From assembly GCA_043758775.1 (NCBI GenBank), contig JAYVMU010000046.1, forward strand, positions 62,001 through 126,000: a DNA stretch of 64,000 nucleotides, written 5' to 3'. Under the pieces are notes generated by a model, which saw only the letters and a list, made by a program, of their open reading frames with translations, had not been told where the DNA came from and made no database searches. The DNA is from JACMMS01 sp043758775 (GTDB taxonomy: Bacteria; Pseudomonadota; Gammaproteobacteria; Burkholderiales; Methylophilaceae). Made by a program: the position numbers and the translations under genes. Positions 9,724-18,088 of this stretch are shown here, piece by piece. Numbering within the stretch: position 1 is the first letter of the stretch; each line of letters starts with the position of its first letter.

Positions 9724-9755
9724 ATAAAAAATCCCGAATAAACCGGGCTTTTTTA
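9724..9755 (+). terminator. Likely bidirectional terminator between crcB and rne
   Basis: A short CCCG / CGGG stem (9733-9736, 9744-9747) is flanked by an A-run on the left and a T-run on the right. It lies between convergent genes and could work on both strands. The stem is short, so confidence is moderate. Confidence 0.6.
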
Positions 9756-9778
9756 TTGCTAACTAGCTAAATGGACAA

Positions 9779-12412
9779 TTATTTTTGTGTTTCCACCATC
9801 AATAACGGCGCGGCTTCAGCAGTTGTATCTTGTTTCTTTTGCCAATCAGCCGTTTTGCGTGGGCCTTTTGATTTAGCTTCTGGTGCCACAACTGCTTTGA
9901 CTGCTTCACCTTTCGTTTCTACAAGTTGCAAACCACTGGCACTCAAATCTACAGGCTTAGGTTCAGCAGATTTTGTTTCAGTTTTTGCTTTACGTGGCGG
10001 ACGCGCTGGGCGTGTTTTCTTAGCTGCTGTTTCCGTAGTGGCTGCGTCAGCTTCTGTGCCGGTAGCTGTGCTATCAATCTCAGTTTTAGCCTTAGACTCT
10101 GCCTTGGTTTTTGTAGCAGCAGCTTTAGCCTCGGGTTTGACAGTATTTTTTTCAGCCTTTTCTAGCGTCGTTTTAGTTACAGCAACTGGTACTTCAACAG
10201 CAGGTGTGGTGTTTTCAACTTTTACAGTTTCAGTGTTTGGAGCTTCTGTTTTAACATGATCTGCTTTAACTTCTGGCTTATTGTCAGTAGCATTTTCTTT
10301 GTTAATTAAGACTTCCACTGGCTCAAAACTGGATGCTGAGTTTTGTGTCACTTCGTCGCGTGGGCGGCGGTCACGGCGACCATTACGACTACGACGACCA
10401 CTGCGACTCTCATTGTTAGTTTCAGCAGGGTTTGGTGTAATTTGAACAGGTGTTTGTGCTACTTGCTCATTTTTCACCGGTTGCGGTTTAGCCTGTTGTT
10501 GTTTATCTTGTTGCGGAGGACGTGGCTGCTGATTACGCTGGTTTTGCGCTTGTTGTGGTTTGTCAGAACTAGGGCGTTCTGTACGTTCACCGCGTTCGTT
10601 TCTATCATTTTTGTCGCGATTGTTACGGTTGCGGTTGTTGCGACTACTATTGCGATTGTGACGATTAGCGTTGCTCTCAGCACGTTTTTCCGCATCGGTT
10701 TTGTCTGCAGGTGTTGCCGTGCCATTACCACTGAAAAAAGCTTTTAGACGACTGAATAGTGAAGGCTTTTTAACAGTAGCTTCAATTTTTTCAGCAGCAA
10801 TAGGTGCAGGTGCGGCTAGTGTAATGCCTTTAACTACCGCTTCTTGGCGTGGTGTTTTTGCAGCTTCTTCAGCAGCATTCGCAATGTAAGAAGTTTCAGC
10901 CGGCATTTCTACCATTTTGTAACTGGCACGTGAAGTTTCATCAGTTACATCATCTTGGCGAACACGCAAGATATTGTAATTGGGTGTTTCCATATGAATG
11001 TTTGGAATCAACACTACTTCTACACCCATACGCTGTTCAATTTTATGAATGTCTGCGCGTTTCTCATTAAGCAAGAAAGTCGCCACTTCAACGGGTAGTT
11101 GTACCTGAATCACGGCGCTATTTTCTTTCATCGCCTCTTCTTGCGTAATACGCAGGATGTGCAAGGCAGTTGATTCAATACCGCGAATATGGCCAGTACC
11201 GCTACAGCGAGGGCAAGGGATATGATTGGTTTCACCTAAGCTAGGACGTAAACGCTGACGTGAAAGCTCTAGCAAGCCAAAACGTGAAATTTTGCCAGTC
11301 TGTACACGGGCGCGGTCGTGATGCAGTGCATCGCGTAAGGTATCTTCTACCGCACGTTGGTTGCGTTGGTTTTCCATATCGATAAAGTCAATGACTACCA
11401 AGCCGCCTAAGTCGCGTAAGCGCAGCTGGCGTGCCACTTCTTCTGCGGCTTCTACGTTGGTGTTAAATGCAGTATGCTCAATATCGCTGCCTTTAGTAGA
11501 GCGACCTGAGTTGACGTCTATAGAAACTAGTGCTTCGGTATGGTCGATAACAATGGCGCCACCTGAAGGCAAGCGCACTTCACGTGAGAATGCAGATTCA
11601 ATCTGGTGTTCAATTTGAAAACGTGAGAATAACGGGATTTCGTCTTGGTACAGTTTTACACGTGCCACATTGCCGGGCATAACGTGGCTCATAAACTGAA
11701 TAGCCTGTTCGTAGATATCAGGCGTATCAATTAAGATTTCACCAATGTCGGCGCTGAAATAATCACGGATCGCGCGAATTACCAGGCTACCTTCTTGGTA
11801 AATTAAGTAAGCACCACTTTCTTTAGATGCACCTTCGATAGCGGTCCATAGCTGTGTGAGGTAGCTTAAATCCCATTGTAATTCTTCAACATTGCGGCCA
11901 ATACCGGCGGTGCGGGCAATAATGCTCATGCCGTTGGCCACTTCAAGCTGTGCCATAACATCACGTAATTCGTTGCGATCTTCGCCTTCGATACGGCGTG
12001 AAACACCACCACCACGCGGATTATTTGGCATCAAAACCAAGTAACGTCCAGCTAAAGAAATGAGCGTAGTAAGCGCTGCACCTTTATTGCCGCGTTCGTC
12101 TTTGTCAACCTGCACAATCAGTTCTTGGCCTTCTTTAAGTACGTCTTGAATACGTGCGCGACCTTCGGGTTTGTCTTGGTAATAACTACGTGCGACTTCT
12201 TTGAAAGGTAAAAAGCCATGGCGGTCTGTGCCGTAATCCACAAAAGCGGCTTCAAGTGAGGGTTCAATACGGGTGATAACGCCTTTATAGATATTGCTTT
12301 TACGTTGTTCTTTACCGGCGTGTTCGATATCTAAATCGATTAGTTTTTGACCATCAACAATGGCGACACGCAATTCTTCAGATTGCGTTGCATTAAATAA
12401 CATGCGTTTCAT
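9779..12412 (-). CDS. rne: Ribonuclease E
   Basis: RNase E is the main endoribonuclease for mRNA decay and rRNA/tRNA maturation. The frame extends to 12514, but the true start is ATG at 12412 (MKRMLFNATQ), with GGGAG upstream, giving 877 residues. An S1 domain lies near residues 35-120, the DNase I-like catalytic region includes VVIDFIDM and SIDVNSGR, and the zinc link is CPRCSGTGHIRG. The C-terminal ~350 residues are low-complexity: an Arg/Asn-rich RNA-binding stretch, Gln/Pro-rich linker, then Ala/Thr/Lys/Glu-rich tail, as expected for a degradosome scaffold. A long leader with hairpins precedes it. Confidence 0.95.
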   Translation of the reverse strand: MKRMLFNATQSEELRVAIVDGQKLIDLDIEHAGKEQRKSNIYKGVITRIEPSLEAAFVDYGTDRHGFLPFKEVARSYYQDKPEGRARIQDVLKEGQELIVQVDKDERGNKGAALTTLISLAGRYLVLMPNNPRGGGVSRRIEGEDRNELRDVMAQLEVANGMSIIARTAGIGRNVEELQWDLSYLTQLWTAIEGASKESGAYLIYQEGSLVIRAIRDYFSADIGEILIDTPDIYEQAIQFMSHVMPGNVARVKLYQDEIPLFSRFQIEHQIESAFSREVRLPSGGAIVIDHTEALVSIDVNSGRSTKGSDIEHTAFNTNVEAAEEVARQLRLRDLGGLVVIDFIDMENQRNQRAVEDTLRDALHHDRARVQTGKISRFGLLELSRQRLRPSLGETNHIPCPRCSGTGHIRGIESTALHILRITQEEAMKENSAVIQVQLPVEVATFLLNEKRADIHKIEQRMGVEVVLIPNIHMETPNYNILRVRQDDVTDETSRASYKMVEMPAETSYIANAAEEAAKTPRQEAVVKGITLAAPAPIAAEKIEATVKKPSLFSRLKAFFSGNGTATPADKTDAEKRAESNANRHNRNSSRNNRNRNNRDKNDRNERGERTERPSSDKPQQAQNQRNQQPRPPQQDKQQQAKPQPVKNEQVAQTPVQITPNPAETNNESRSGRRSRNGRRDRRPRDEVTQNSASSFEPVEVLINKENATDNKPEVKADHVKTEAPNTETVKVENTTPAVEVPVAVTKTTLEKAEKNTVKPEAKAAATKTKAESKAKTEIDSTATGTEADAATTETAAKKTRPARPPRKAKTETKSAEPKPVDLSASGLQLVETKGEAVKAVVAPEAKSKGPRKTADWQKKQDTTAEAAPLLMVETQK

Positions 12413-13115
12413 AAATGTTTCTCCCGCGCTACGGGCCGAGCAAAGGCAATAATAGATTGAATACGAAGTAGCTGATGCTAAAGGCGCTGAATTACTGAAG
12501 GTGCGTAGGCTCAATAATTAACTGACCCCGCCATATGAAATCATATGTGAAATTACAAAAAATAAATTATAAAGAATGAGTGTCAAAGATATCATCAACG
12601 TAGGCGCGAGATTGGTTAGCGCGACTAATCCACGTTTAAACACACTATCGGGTCTATTTTAATTGCTTAATTATTGTAATTACCTGATATAAAGGTCGTT
12701 ACAGCGCAATATAAAAAATATTACCGCGTATAGTCGCTGGTAATGATGCAGATTAAATGCAGTAAAACTAATCGTGTTACTGCTATGTGTTTAATTATCT
12801 TTTAAAACTATCTTTTAATAAATGCCAGCTTGTGGCAATTATTAGTTAAAATTCTATCTTTTAGTAAATCCTTCAGTAAAATTCAGGCACGCGTCGTATT
12901 GGTTTGGTCTATTTATTTCTTAGCGACGGCTAGAGCGCAAATTTTACTTACCGCTACTTTATATATTGGCGAGCGATATTAACCACAGTATTTTTTGTCA
13001 CGTTTAATTGTTCTTGTGCGTAATTTACAAAGACTAAAATCTTACAAAACACACAATAAATTCAAGAACCCCTATAGTATAAGCTATTAAAGCAAAAGTA
13101 AGAACAAGTAAAATT
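12413..13115. other. 703-base non-coding divergent region between rne and rluC
   Basis: No convincing gene was found here. It separates the divergent rne and rluC and should hold both promoters and, from E. coli precedent, a long rne leader. Visible structure includes three inverted repeats between 12720 and 12843, three copies of TATCTTTTA(A/G) at 12796, 12809 and 12855, and a paired CATATG around 12531-12546. No tRNA-like fold was seen. Confidence 0.6.
12720..12843 (-). promoter_or_regulatory. Three tandem hairpins in the presumed rne 5' leader
   Basis: Three inverted repeats occur in 124 bases. First, ATTACC-GCG / CGC-GGTAAT with a single bulge and six-base loop (12720-12744). Second, GCAGTAA / TTACTGC with an 11-base loop (12759-12783). 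Third, AATAA-TGCCA / TGGCA-TTATT with one A/A mismatch and five-base loop (12817-12843). They lie 308-431 bases upstream of the rne start. E. coli rne is autoregulated through hairpins in a ~360-base leader; the same role here is an inference. Confidence 0.45.
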
Positions 13116-14132
13116 ATGACCAATTTAAGTAATGTAAAACAATTAGTGGCCGAGCTTGGCGCTAGTGCAACCAGCGCGGTAAATCTAGCGATAGACGAGG
13201 CAAGTGAAGGTCAGCGCATTGATAATTACTTAACTAAAATATTAAAAGGCGTGCCTAAAAGTCATATTTATCGTATTTTACGTAGCGGTGAAGTGCGCGT
13301 GAACAAAAAACGTGTTGATGCGGATTACCGCTTAGTGTTGGAAGACGTAGTCAGAATTCCGCCGATACGTACAGGCGTTACGGATGAAAAATTAATTAGT
13401 ATCAGTAAAACTACACCTAAATTAGAGCAGTATATTCTGTATGAGGATGATGCCTTATTGGTGTTAAATAAGCCCGCAGGGTTAGCGGTGCACGGTGGCA
13501 GTGGAATTAGTTTTGGTGTGATTGAACAATTAAGAATAGAGCGCCCCAAGGCTAAATTTTTAGAGTTGGTACATCGATTGGACCGTGAAACGTCAGGTGT
13601 ATTAATGCTTGCTAAAAAACGTTCAGCTTTGGTCGCTTTACATGAGGCTATTCGCAATAATCAAACCGATAAGCGTTATGTCATGATGGTTCATGGGATA
13701 TGGACTGAGCCTAAAAAGCGTGTCACGTTAGATTTGCAGAAATATGTATTACCTAACGGTGAGCGCCGCGTCAATGTCGTAACCGATAAATCTAAAGATA
13801 AATTTGATGAGGCGCAGCATTCGGAAACTATTTTTTATCTCAAACAAAATCTGGGTGAATATTCGCTGCTAGAAGCGCAACTGGTTACAGGTCGTACGCA
13901 CCAATTGCGTGTGCAATTGTCTCATTTAGGATTTCCGATTTTAGGTGATGATAAATATGGCGATTTTGCTTTAAATAAAGCCCTAGTTAAAAAGGGCTTA
14001 AAGCGTATGTTTTTACACTCTGTTGAAACAAAGCTTAAGCATCCTTTGACTTTAGAGCCGCTCCAACTTAATGCGCCTATGCCGCCTGAGTTAGAGAAAT
14101 TTATGCATCAGTTTAAGCCTAATGCTTCTTAA
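13116..14132 (+). CDS. rluC: 23S rRNA pseudouridine synthase (RluC type)
   Basis: The 338-residue RluA-family pseudouridine synthase has an S4 RNA-binding domain (about residues 30-90) and the catalytic HRLDRETSG motif with the nucleophilic Asp. Ending GRTHQLRVQLSHLGFPILGD is the conserved C-terminal element. RluC modifies U955, U2504 and U2580 in E. coli; RluD is the main alternative. Position next to rne matches RluC in many proteobacteria. Confidence 0.88.
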   Translation: MTNLSNVKQLVAELGASATSAVNLAIDEASEGQRIDNYLTKILKGVPKSHIYRILRSGEVRVNKKRVDADYRLVLEDVVRIPPIRTGVTDEKLISISKTTPKLEQYILYEDDALLVLNKPAGLAVHGGSGISFGVIEQLRIERPKAKFLELVHRLDRETSGVLMLAKKRSALVALHEAIRNNQTDKRYVMMVHGIWTEPKKRVTLDLQKYVLPNGERRVNVVTDKSKDKFDEAQHSETIFYLKQNLGEYSLLEAQLVTGRTHQLRVQLSHLGFPILGDDKYGDFALNKALVKKGLKRMFLHSVETKLKHPLTLEPLQLNAPMPPELEKFMHQFKPNAS

Positions 14133-14138
14133 AGGTTA

Positions 14139-14801
14139 ATGAATATGATGAGACGGTTTGATTTAATTATATGGGATTGGGATGGCACGTTAGCCGATTC
14201 CACCAGCATTATTATTGATGCCATCACTACAGCTAGTATTGAGTTGGGTTTAGGAGAGATTCCTCGTGCGCGTGCCGCCAATATTATCGGCTTAAGTTTA
14301 AATGAAGCGATTAAAAATTTATTAGGTGATATAGGTACGGAGAAAACACAAGCTTTAGCAGCACGCTATCGTCATTATTATTACCTGCATGAAGAAAATA
14401 TTCCCTTGTTTGACGGTGCTGTTAAAACGATAACCGATCTCAATAAACGTGGATTTAAACTTGCAGTAGCGACTGGCAAGGGCCGGCGTGGATTAAATCT
14501 GGCCATGGAACGATCTGGTTTGACTAATTATTTTCATGCAACACGTACGGTGGATGAGTGTTTTTCTAAACCACACCCACAAATGTTGGATGAGTTAATG
14601 GATTTTTGCGTCACAACGCCAGAGCGCACCTTGATGATAGGTGACACCAGCTATGACCTACAGATGGCAGAAAATGCCAATGTCAAGTCAGTGGCAGTGA
14701 CTTACGGTGCGCAATCACGTGAACAATTATTACACTATAATTCTCTAGTTTATTTTGATGACTTTTCAAGTTTAAGCCAATGGTTAATAGCTAACGCTTA
14801 A
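14139..14801 (+). CDS. HAD-superfamily phosphatase, phosphoglycolate phosphatase-like
   Basis: The 220-residue HAD hydrolase has motif I DWDGTLADS (here WDWDGTL), motif II in VATGKGRRG, motif III lysine near CFSKPHP and motif IV GDTSYDLQMA. A cap domain of the phosphoglycolate phosphatase subgroup lies between motifs I and II. The substrate cannot be inferred. It starts six bases after rluC and is followed by the Rieske gene, so the cluster is probably one operon. Confidence 0.85.
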   Translation: MNMMRRFDLIIWDWDGTLADSTSIIIDAITTASIELGLGEIPRARAANIIGLSLNEAIKNLLGDIGTEKTQALAARYRHYYYLHEENIPLFDGAVKTITDLNKRGFKLAVATGKGRRGLNLAMERSGLTNYFHATRTVDECFSKPHPQMLDELMDFCVTTPERTLMIGDTSYDLQMAENANVKSVAVTYGAQSREQLLHYNSLVYFDDFSSLSQWLIANA

Positions 14802-14819
14802 CAGATTAGGCTCAATAAT

Positions 14820-15179
14820 ATGTCGAACATCAGAGAGTCCATCGTATTAATGAATACAGACCTAGAAGAGAAATCTACAGGTTTGCGTTTTGCTTTGCCT
14901 GAGTTGGGTGAGTTTGCGACAGGCTTCGCGATTCGATTTGAGGGTAAGGTGTATGCTTACGTCAATAAATGCGCGCATGTTCCTGTTGAGCTAGACTGGA
15001 ATCATGGTGATTTTTTTGATATTACTAAACAGTATTTAATATGCGCTACCCATGGTGCACATTATCAGCCTGAGTCCGGTCATTGCGTGATGGGACCTTG
15101 TAAAGGCAAACGTTTACAGACGCTAGAAGTAACTGAGCAAAGAAATGTTATTACCATTCATTTGAGTAAGCTTAAGTAA
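14820..15179 (+). CDS. Rieske [2Fe-2S] ferredoxin-like protein
   Basis: The 119-residue single-domain Rieske protein has CAH and CATH motifs (C-x-H...C-x2-H) that bind the 2Fe-2S cluster. It has no signal or membrane anchor, so it should be cytoplasmic. It sits between a HAD phosphatase and an S49 peptidase, an arrangement often seen in betaproteobacteria; its partner is unknown. Confidence 0.88.
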   Translation: MSNIRESIVLMNTDLEEKSTGLRFALPELGEFATGFAIRFEGKVYAYVNKCAHVPVELDWNHGDFFDITKQYLICATHGAHYQPESGHCVMGPCKGKRLQTLEVTEQRNVITIHLSKLK

Positions 15180-15276
15180 GCCAGGTGATTGATTATGTTT
15201 GAACCCAGTATAAAAAGTAGCGGGCATTTTATTATGACATTAGTTTTAACCCTTTTAATTTATAGAAAGTAAGTGT

Positions 15277-16248
15277 ATGTCTGATAGTAATTCAAGTAAC
15301 AGTAATGACAACTCGAACAATTGGCAGCAAGCTACCTTAGAAAAAATTGCCTTATCCGGACTGCAAGAGCAAAAAACTGCAAGACGCTGGGGCTTGTTTT
15401 TTAAGGCATTGTTATTTATTTATTTATTCGCAATCTTGTTTATTGCCTTAGGTTGGTTTGGTGGCAGCACTAAATCCAGCTCGGCCCATACTGCCTTGAT
15501 TAATATTTCCGGTGTAATCGGCGCAGACGAATCGGTCAATGCAGACTCAGTGATTGCTAGTTTGCAAGATGCTTATGATAACAAGGGTACTAAAGGTATT
15601 ATTCTGCGCATCAACAGCCCTGGTGGTAGCCCTGTGCAGGCAGGGATTATCAATGATGAAATTAAGCGTCAGAAAAAATTACATCCAGCAATTCCAGTTT
15701 ATGCCGTAGTAGAAGATATTTGTGCTTCTGGTGGGTATTACATTGCAGTAGCCGCAGATAAGATTTATGTAGATAAAGCCAGTATTATTGGCTCAATTGG
15801 TGTGCTGATGGATGGTTTTGGCTTTACTGGTACGATGCAGAAGCTTGGTGTGGAACGTCGATTAATGACAGCTGGTGTAAATAAAGCGATGTTGGATCCA
15901 TTCTCACCCGTGAATCTCAAACATCAGGCTTTCGCACAGGCCATGCTAGATGAAATTCATGAGCAATTTAAAACAGTGGTGCGTGAAGGTCGTGGCAATC
16001 GCTTAAAAGAAACGCCAGAAACGTTTAGTGGTTTATTCTGGAGCGGTGAACAAGGTATAAAAATGGGTTTGGCTGATGCATTAGGCAGCTCAGATTATGT
16101 AGCGCGCGAAGTTATTAAACAAGAAGATATTGTAGACTTTACTTATCAAGTTGGCTTTGCCGATAGGGTTGCTAAAAAGTTTGGTGCAGAAATGGCTAAT
16201 TCATTAACTGGTAGTTTAGTCAAAAGCGCTGGTATGCAATTGCGCTAA
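15277..16248 (+). CDS. Signal peptide peptidase SppA-like, S49 family
   Basis: The 323-residue membrane-anchored serine peptidase has one N-terminal membrane helix (about residues 44-64). The short S49 form includes INSPGGSPVQAG and the nucleophile Ser in the CASGGYYIA segment, with the catalytic Lys expected near ADKIYVDKASIIGSIGV. These enzymes degrade leftover signal peptides or membrane protein fragments. Confidence 0.9.
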   Translation: MSDSNSSNSNDNSNNWQQATLEKIALSGLQEQKTARRWGLFFKALLFIYLFAILFIALGWFGGSTKSSSAHTALINISGVIGADESVNADSVIASLQDAYDNKGTKGIILRINSPGGSPVQAGIINDEIKRQKKLHPAIPVYAVVEDICASGGYYIAVAADKIYVDKASIIGSIGVLMDGFGFTGTMQKLGVERRLMTAGVNKAMLDPFSPVNLKHQAFAQAMLDEIHEQFKTVVREGRGNRLKETPETFSGLFWSGEQGIKMGLADALGSSDYVAREVIKQEDIVDFTYQVGFADRVAKKFGAEMANSLTGSLVKSAGMQLR

Positions 16249-16289
16249 ATTTAAAATGACGTTTAAATATTGACCTTAGCTAAGGTAAT

Positions 16290-16322
16290 AAAAAAGCCCA
16301 GAATAAATACTGGGCTTTTTTA
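16290..16322 (+). terminator. Bidirectional terminator between sppA and pgi
   Basis: A stem AAGCCCAG / CTGGGCTT with loop AATAAATA is flanked by A-run and T-run. It sits between the convergent S49 peptidase gene and pgi and can serve both. Confidence 0.85.
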
Positions 16323-16341
16323 TTTAATACCTAAGCTACCG

Positions 16342-17994
16342 TTATTTTAATTGCTTGGTGTGGTTAATCAAGCCATTAGTAGAGCTGTCGTAGTTACTGA
16401 CTACATCATCACTAGTCAGTTGTGGCAAAATTTGTTTGGCAATTTGTTTGCCATATTCAACGCCCCATTGGTCAAAGCTATTGATATCCCACAGAATACC
16501 TTGCACAAATATTTTATGTTCGTAAAGTGCAATAAGCTTGCCTAACGTGTTGGGCGTGAGTAAGTCAAACATAATTGACGTACTAGGGCGATTGCCATCA
16601 AATGTTTTGTGCGGCAATAGTTTTTCTAGCGCCTCACCTGTCATGCCTTGTTCTTCTAGTTCAGCGCGCGCTTCATCCGAAGTTTTACCCAGCATTAGAG
16701 CTTGTGTTTGTGCTAGGAAATTAGCCAGCAGGATTTTATGATGTGCATAACCACTTTTGCCAATTTTATAGTGGCTATGTACTGGCATCAAAAAATCACA
16801 CGGTACCACTTGCGTGCCTTGATGGATTAATTGGTAAAATGCGTGTTGACCGTTGGTGCCAGGTTCGCCCCAAACTACTGGACCTGTTTTCCATTGCACA
16901 CGTTTATTTTCGCGTGAAATAAATTTACCATTGCTTTCCATATCTGCTTGTTGTAAATAAGCAGGAAAGCGTGCCATGCCTTGGTCGTACGGTAAAATGG
17001 CAAGTGTGTCTGAGTGGAAAAAATTGTTATACCACACACCAATCATCGCCATGATGATGGGCATATTTTGTTCTAAGGGTGCAGTTTTGAAATGATTATC
17101 CATCTCATGCGCCCCCCCAAGCAGGGCTTCAAAATTATCCATACCCACATACAAAGCAATCGATAGGCCAATGGCTGACCATAATGAATAACGACCACCC
17201 ACCCAGTCCCAAAATCTGAACATATTGGCGGTATCTATGCCAAATTCAGAGACAGCTTTAGCATTGCAAGATAAAGCAACAAAATGCTTGGCTACAAATG
17301 CTTCATCTTTTGCCGCCTCCAAAAACCAGGTGCGTGCAGAACGGCCATTGGTCATGGTTTCCTGCGTAGTAAAGGTTTTAGACGCTACGATAAATAATGT
17401 GGTTTCTGGATTACATACTTCGAGTGCACTCATTAAATGTGCACCATCGATATTAGATACAAAATGTACGTTTAAGTCTGGCTTAGCATAAGGTTTAAGT
17501 GCTCCACACACCATTACCGGGCCTAAATCGGAGCCACCAATACCAATATTAACAATATCGGTAATGGCTTTTCCTGTATAACCTTTCCATTCGCCGCTAC
17601 GCACTTTTTCAGAAAACTCACGCATCTGTTTTAATACAGCGTTGACTTCAGGCATCACATCTTTGCCATCGACTAACACTGGCGTGTTGCTGCGGTTACG
17701 TAGTGCGGTGTGAAGTACTGCACGGTCTTCTGTAATATTAATCTTTTCACCAGCAAACATGCGGTCACGCCATGATTCAATTTTTGCTTCACGTGCCATT
17801 TGTAGCAGCAAGGGCAAGGTTTCATCTGTAATACGATGTTTGGAGTAATCGAATAATAAATCAGCAAATTTTAAACTGAATTTATCAAAACGATTTTTGT
17901 CTGCATCGAATAAATCGCGCATGTGGAGATTGGCTATATCTTGTTGATGTTGGCAAAGTTGACGCCAAGAAGGGTATTTAGTGAGTGTGGTCAT
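16342..17994 (-). CDS. pgi: Glucose-6-phosphate isomerase
   Basis: The 550-residue enzyme interconverts glucose-6-phosphate and fructose-6-phosphate. Typical landmarks are the IGIGGSDLGP segment, VSNIDG, SKTFTTQET, WDWVGGRYSLWSAIGL, and GEPGTNGQHAFYQLIHQGT containing the catalytic Glu. The C-terminal NSFDQWGVEYGK is the family signature. It is 313 bases downstream of glgB on the same strand, linking hexose phosphates made by the RuMP cycle to glycogen. Confidence 0.97.
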   Translation of the reverse strand: MTTLTKYPSWRQLCQHQQDIANLHMRDLFDADKNRFDKFSLKFADLLFDYSKHRITDETLPLLLQMAREAKIESWRDRMFAGEKINITEDRAVLHTALRNRSNTPVLVDGKDVMPEVNAVLKQMREFSEKVRSGEWKGYTGKAITDIVNIGIGGSDLGPVMVCGALKPYAKPDLNVHFVSNIDGAHLMSALEVCNPETTLFIVASKTFTTQETMTNGRSARTWFLEAAKDEAFVAKHFVALSCNAKAVSEFGIDTANMFRFWDWVGGRYSLWSAIGLSIALYVGMDNFEALLGGAHEMDNHFKTAPLEQNMPIIMAMIGVWYNNFFHSDTLAILPYDQGMARFPAYLQQADMESNGKFISRENKRVQWKTGPVVWGEPGTNGQHAFYQLIHQGTQVVPCDFLMPVHSHYKIGKSGYAHHKILLANFLAQTQALMLGKTSDEARAELEEQGMTGEALEKLLPHKTFDGNRPSTSIMFDLLTPNTLGKLIALYEHKIFVQGILWDINSFDQWGVEYGKQIAKQILPQLTSDDVVSNYDSSTNGLINHTKQLK

Positions 17995-18088
17995 GTGCGA
18001 TTGGCGATTAAATTTTTATTGATAATGTATGAATGATAATAATGTTTTGTGTTGCTATTGTTGCAACTGTATGTATTTCAATTACAAG

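Noticed and set aside
9771..10259. Long plus-strand open frame opposite the rne C-terminus
   Set aside because: It mirrors the low-complexity Ala/Thr/Lys/Glu tail of RNase E, has no recognisable domain, and the minus-strand gene is clear.
10343..10747. Second plus-strand frame opposite rne rich in Thr, Ile and Val
   Set aside because: Shadow of the Arg/Asn-rich region of RNase E; no ribosome-binding site or family match.
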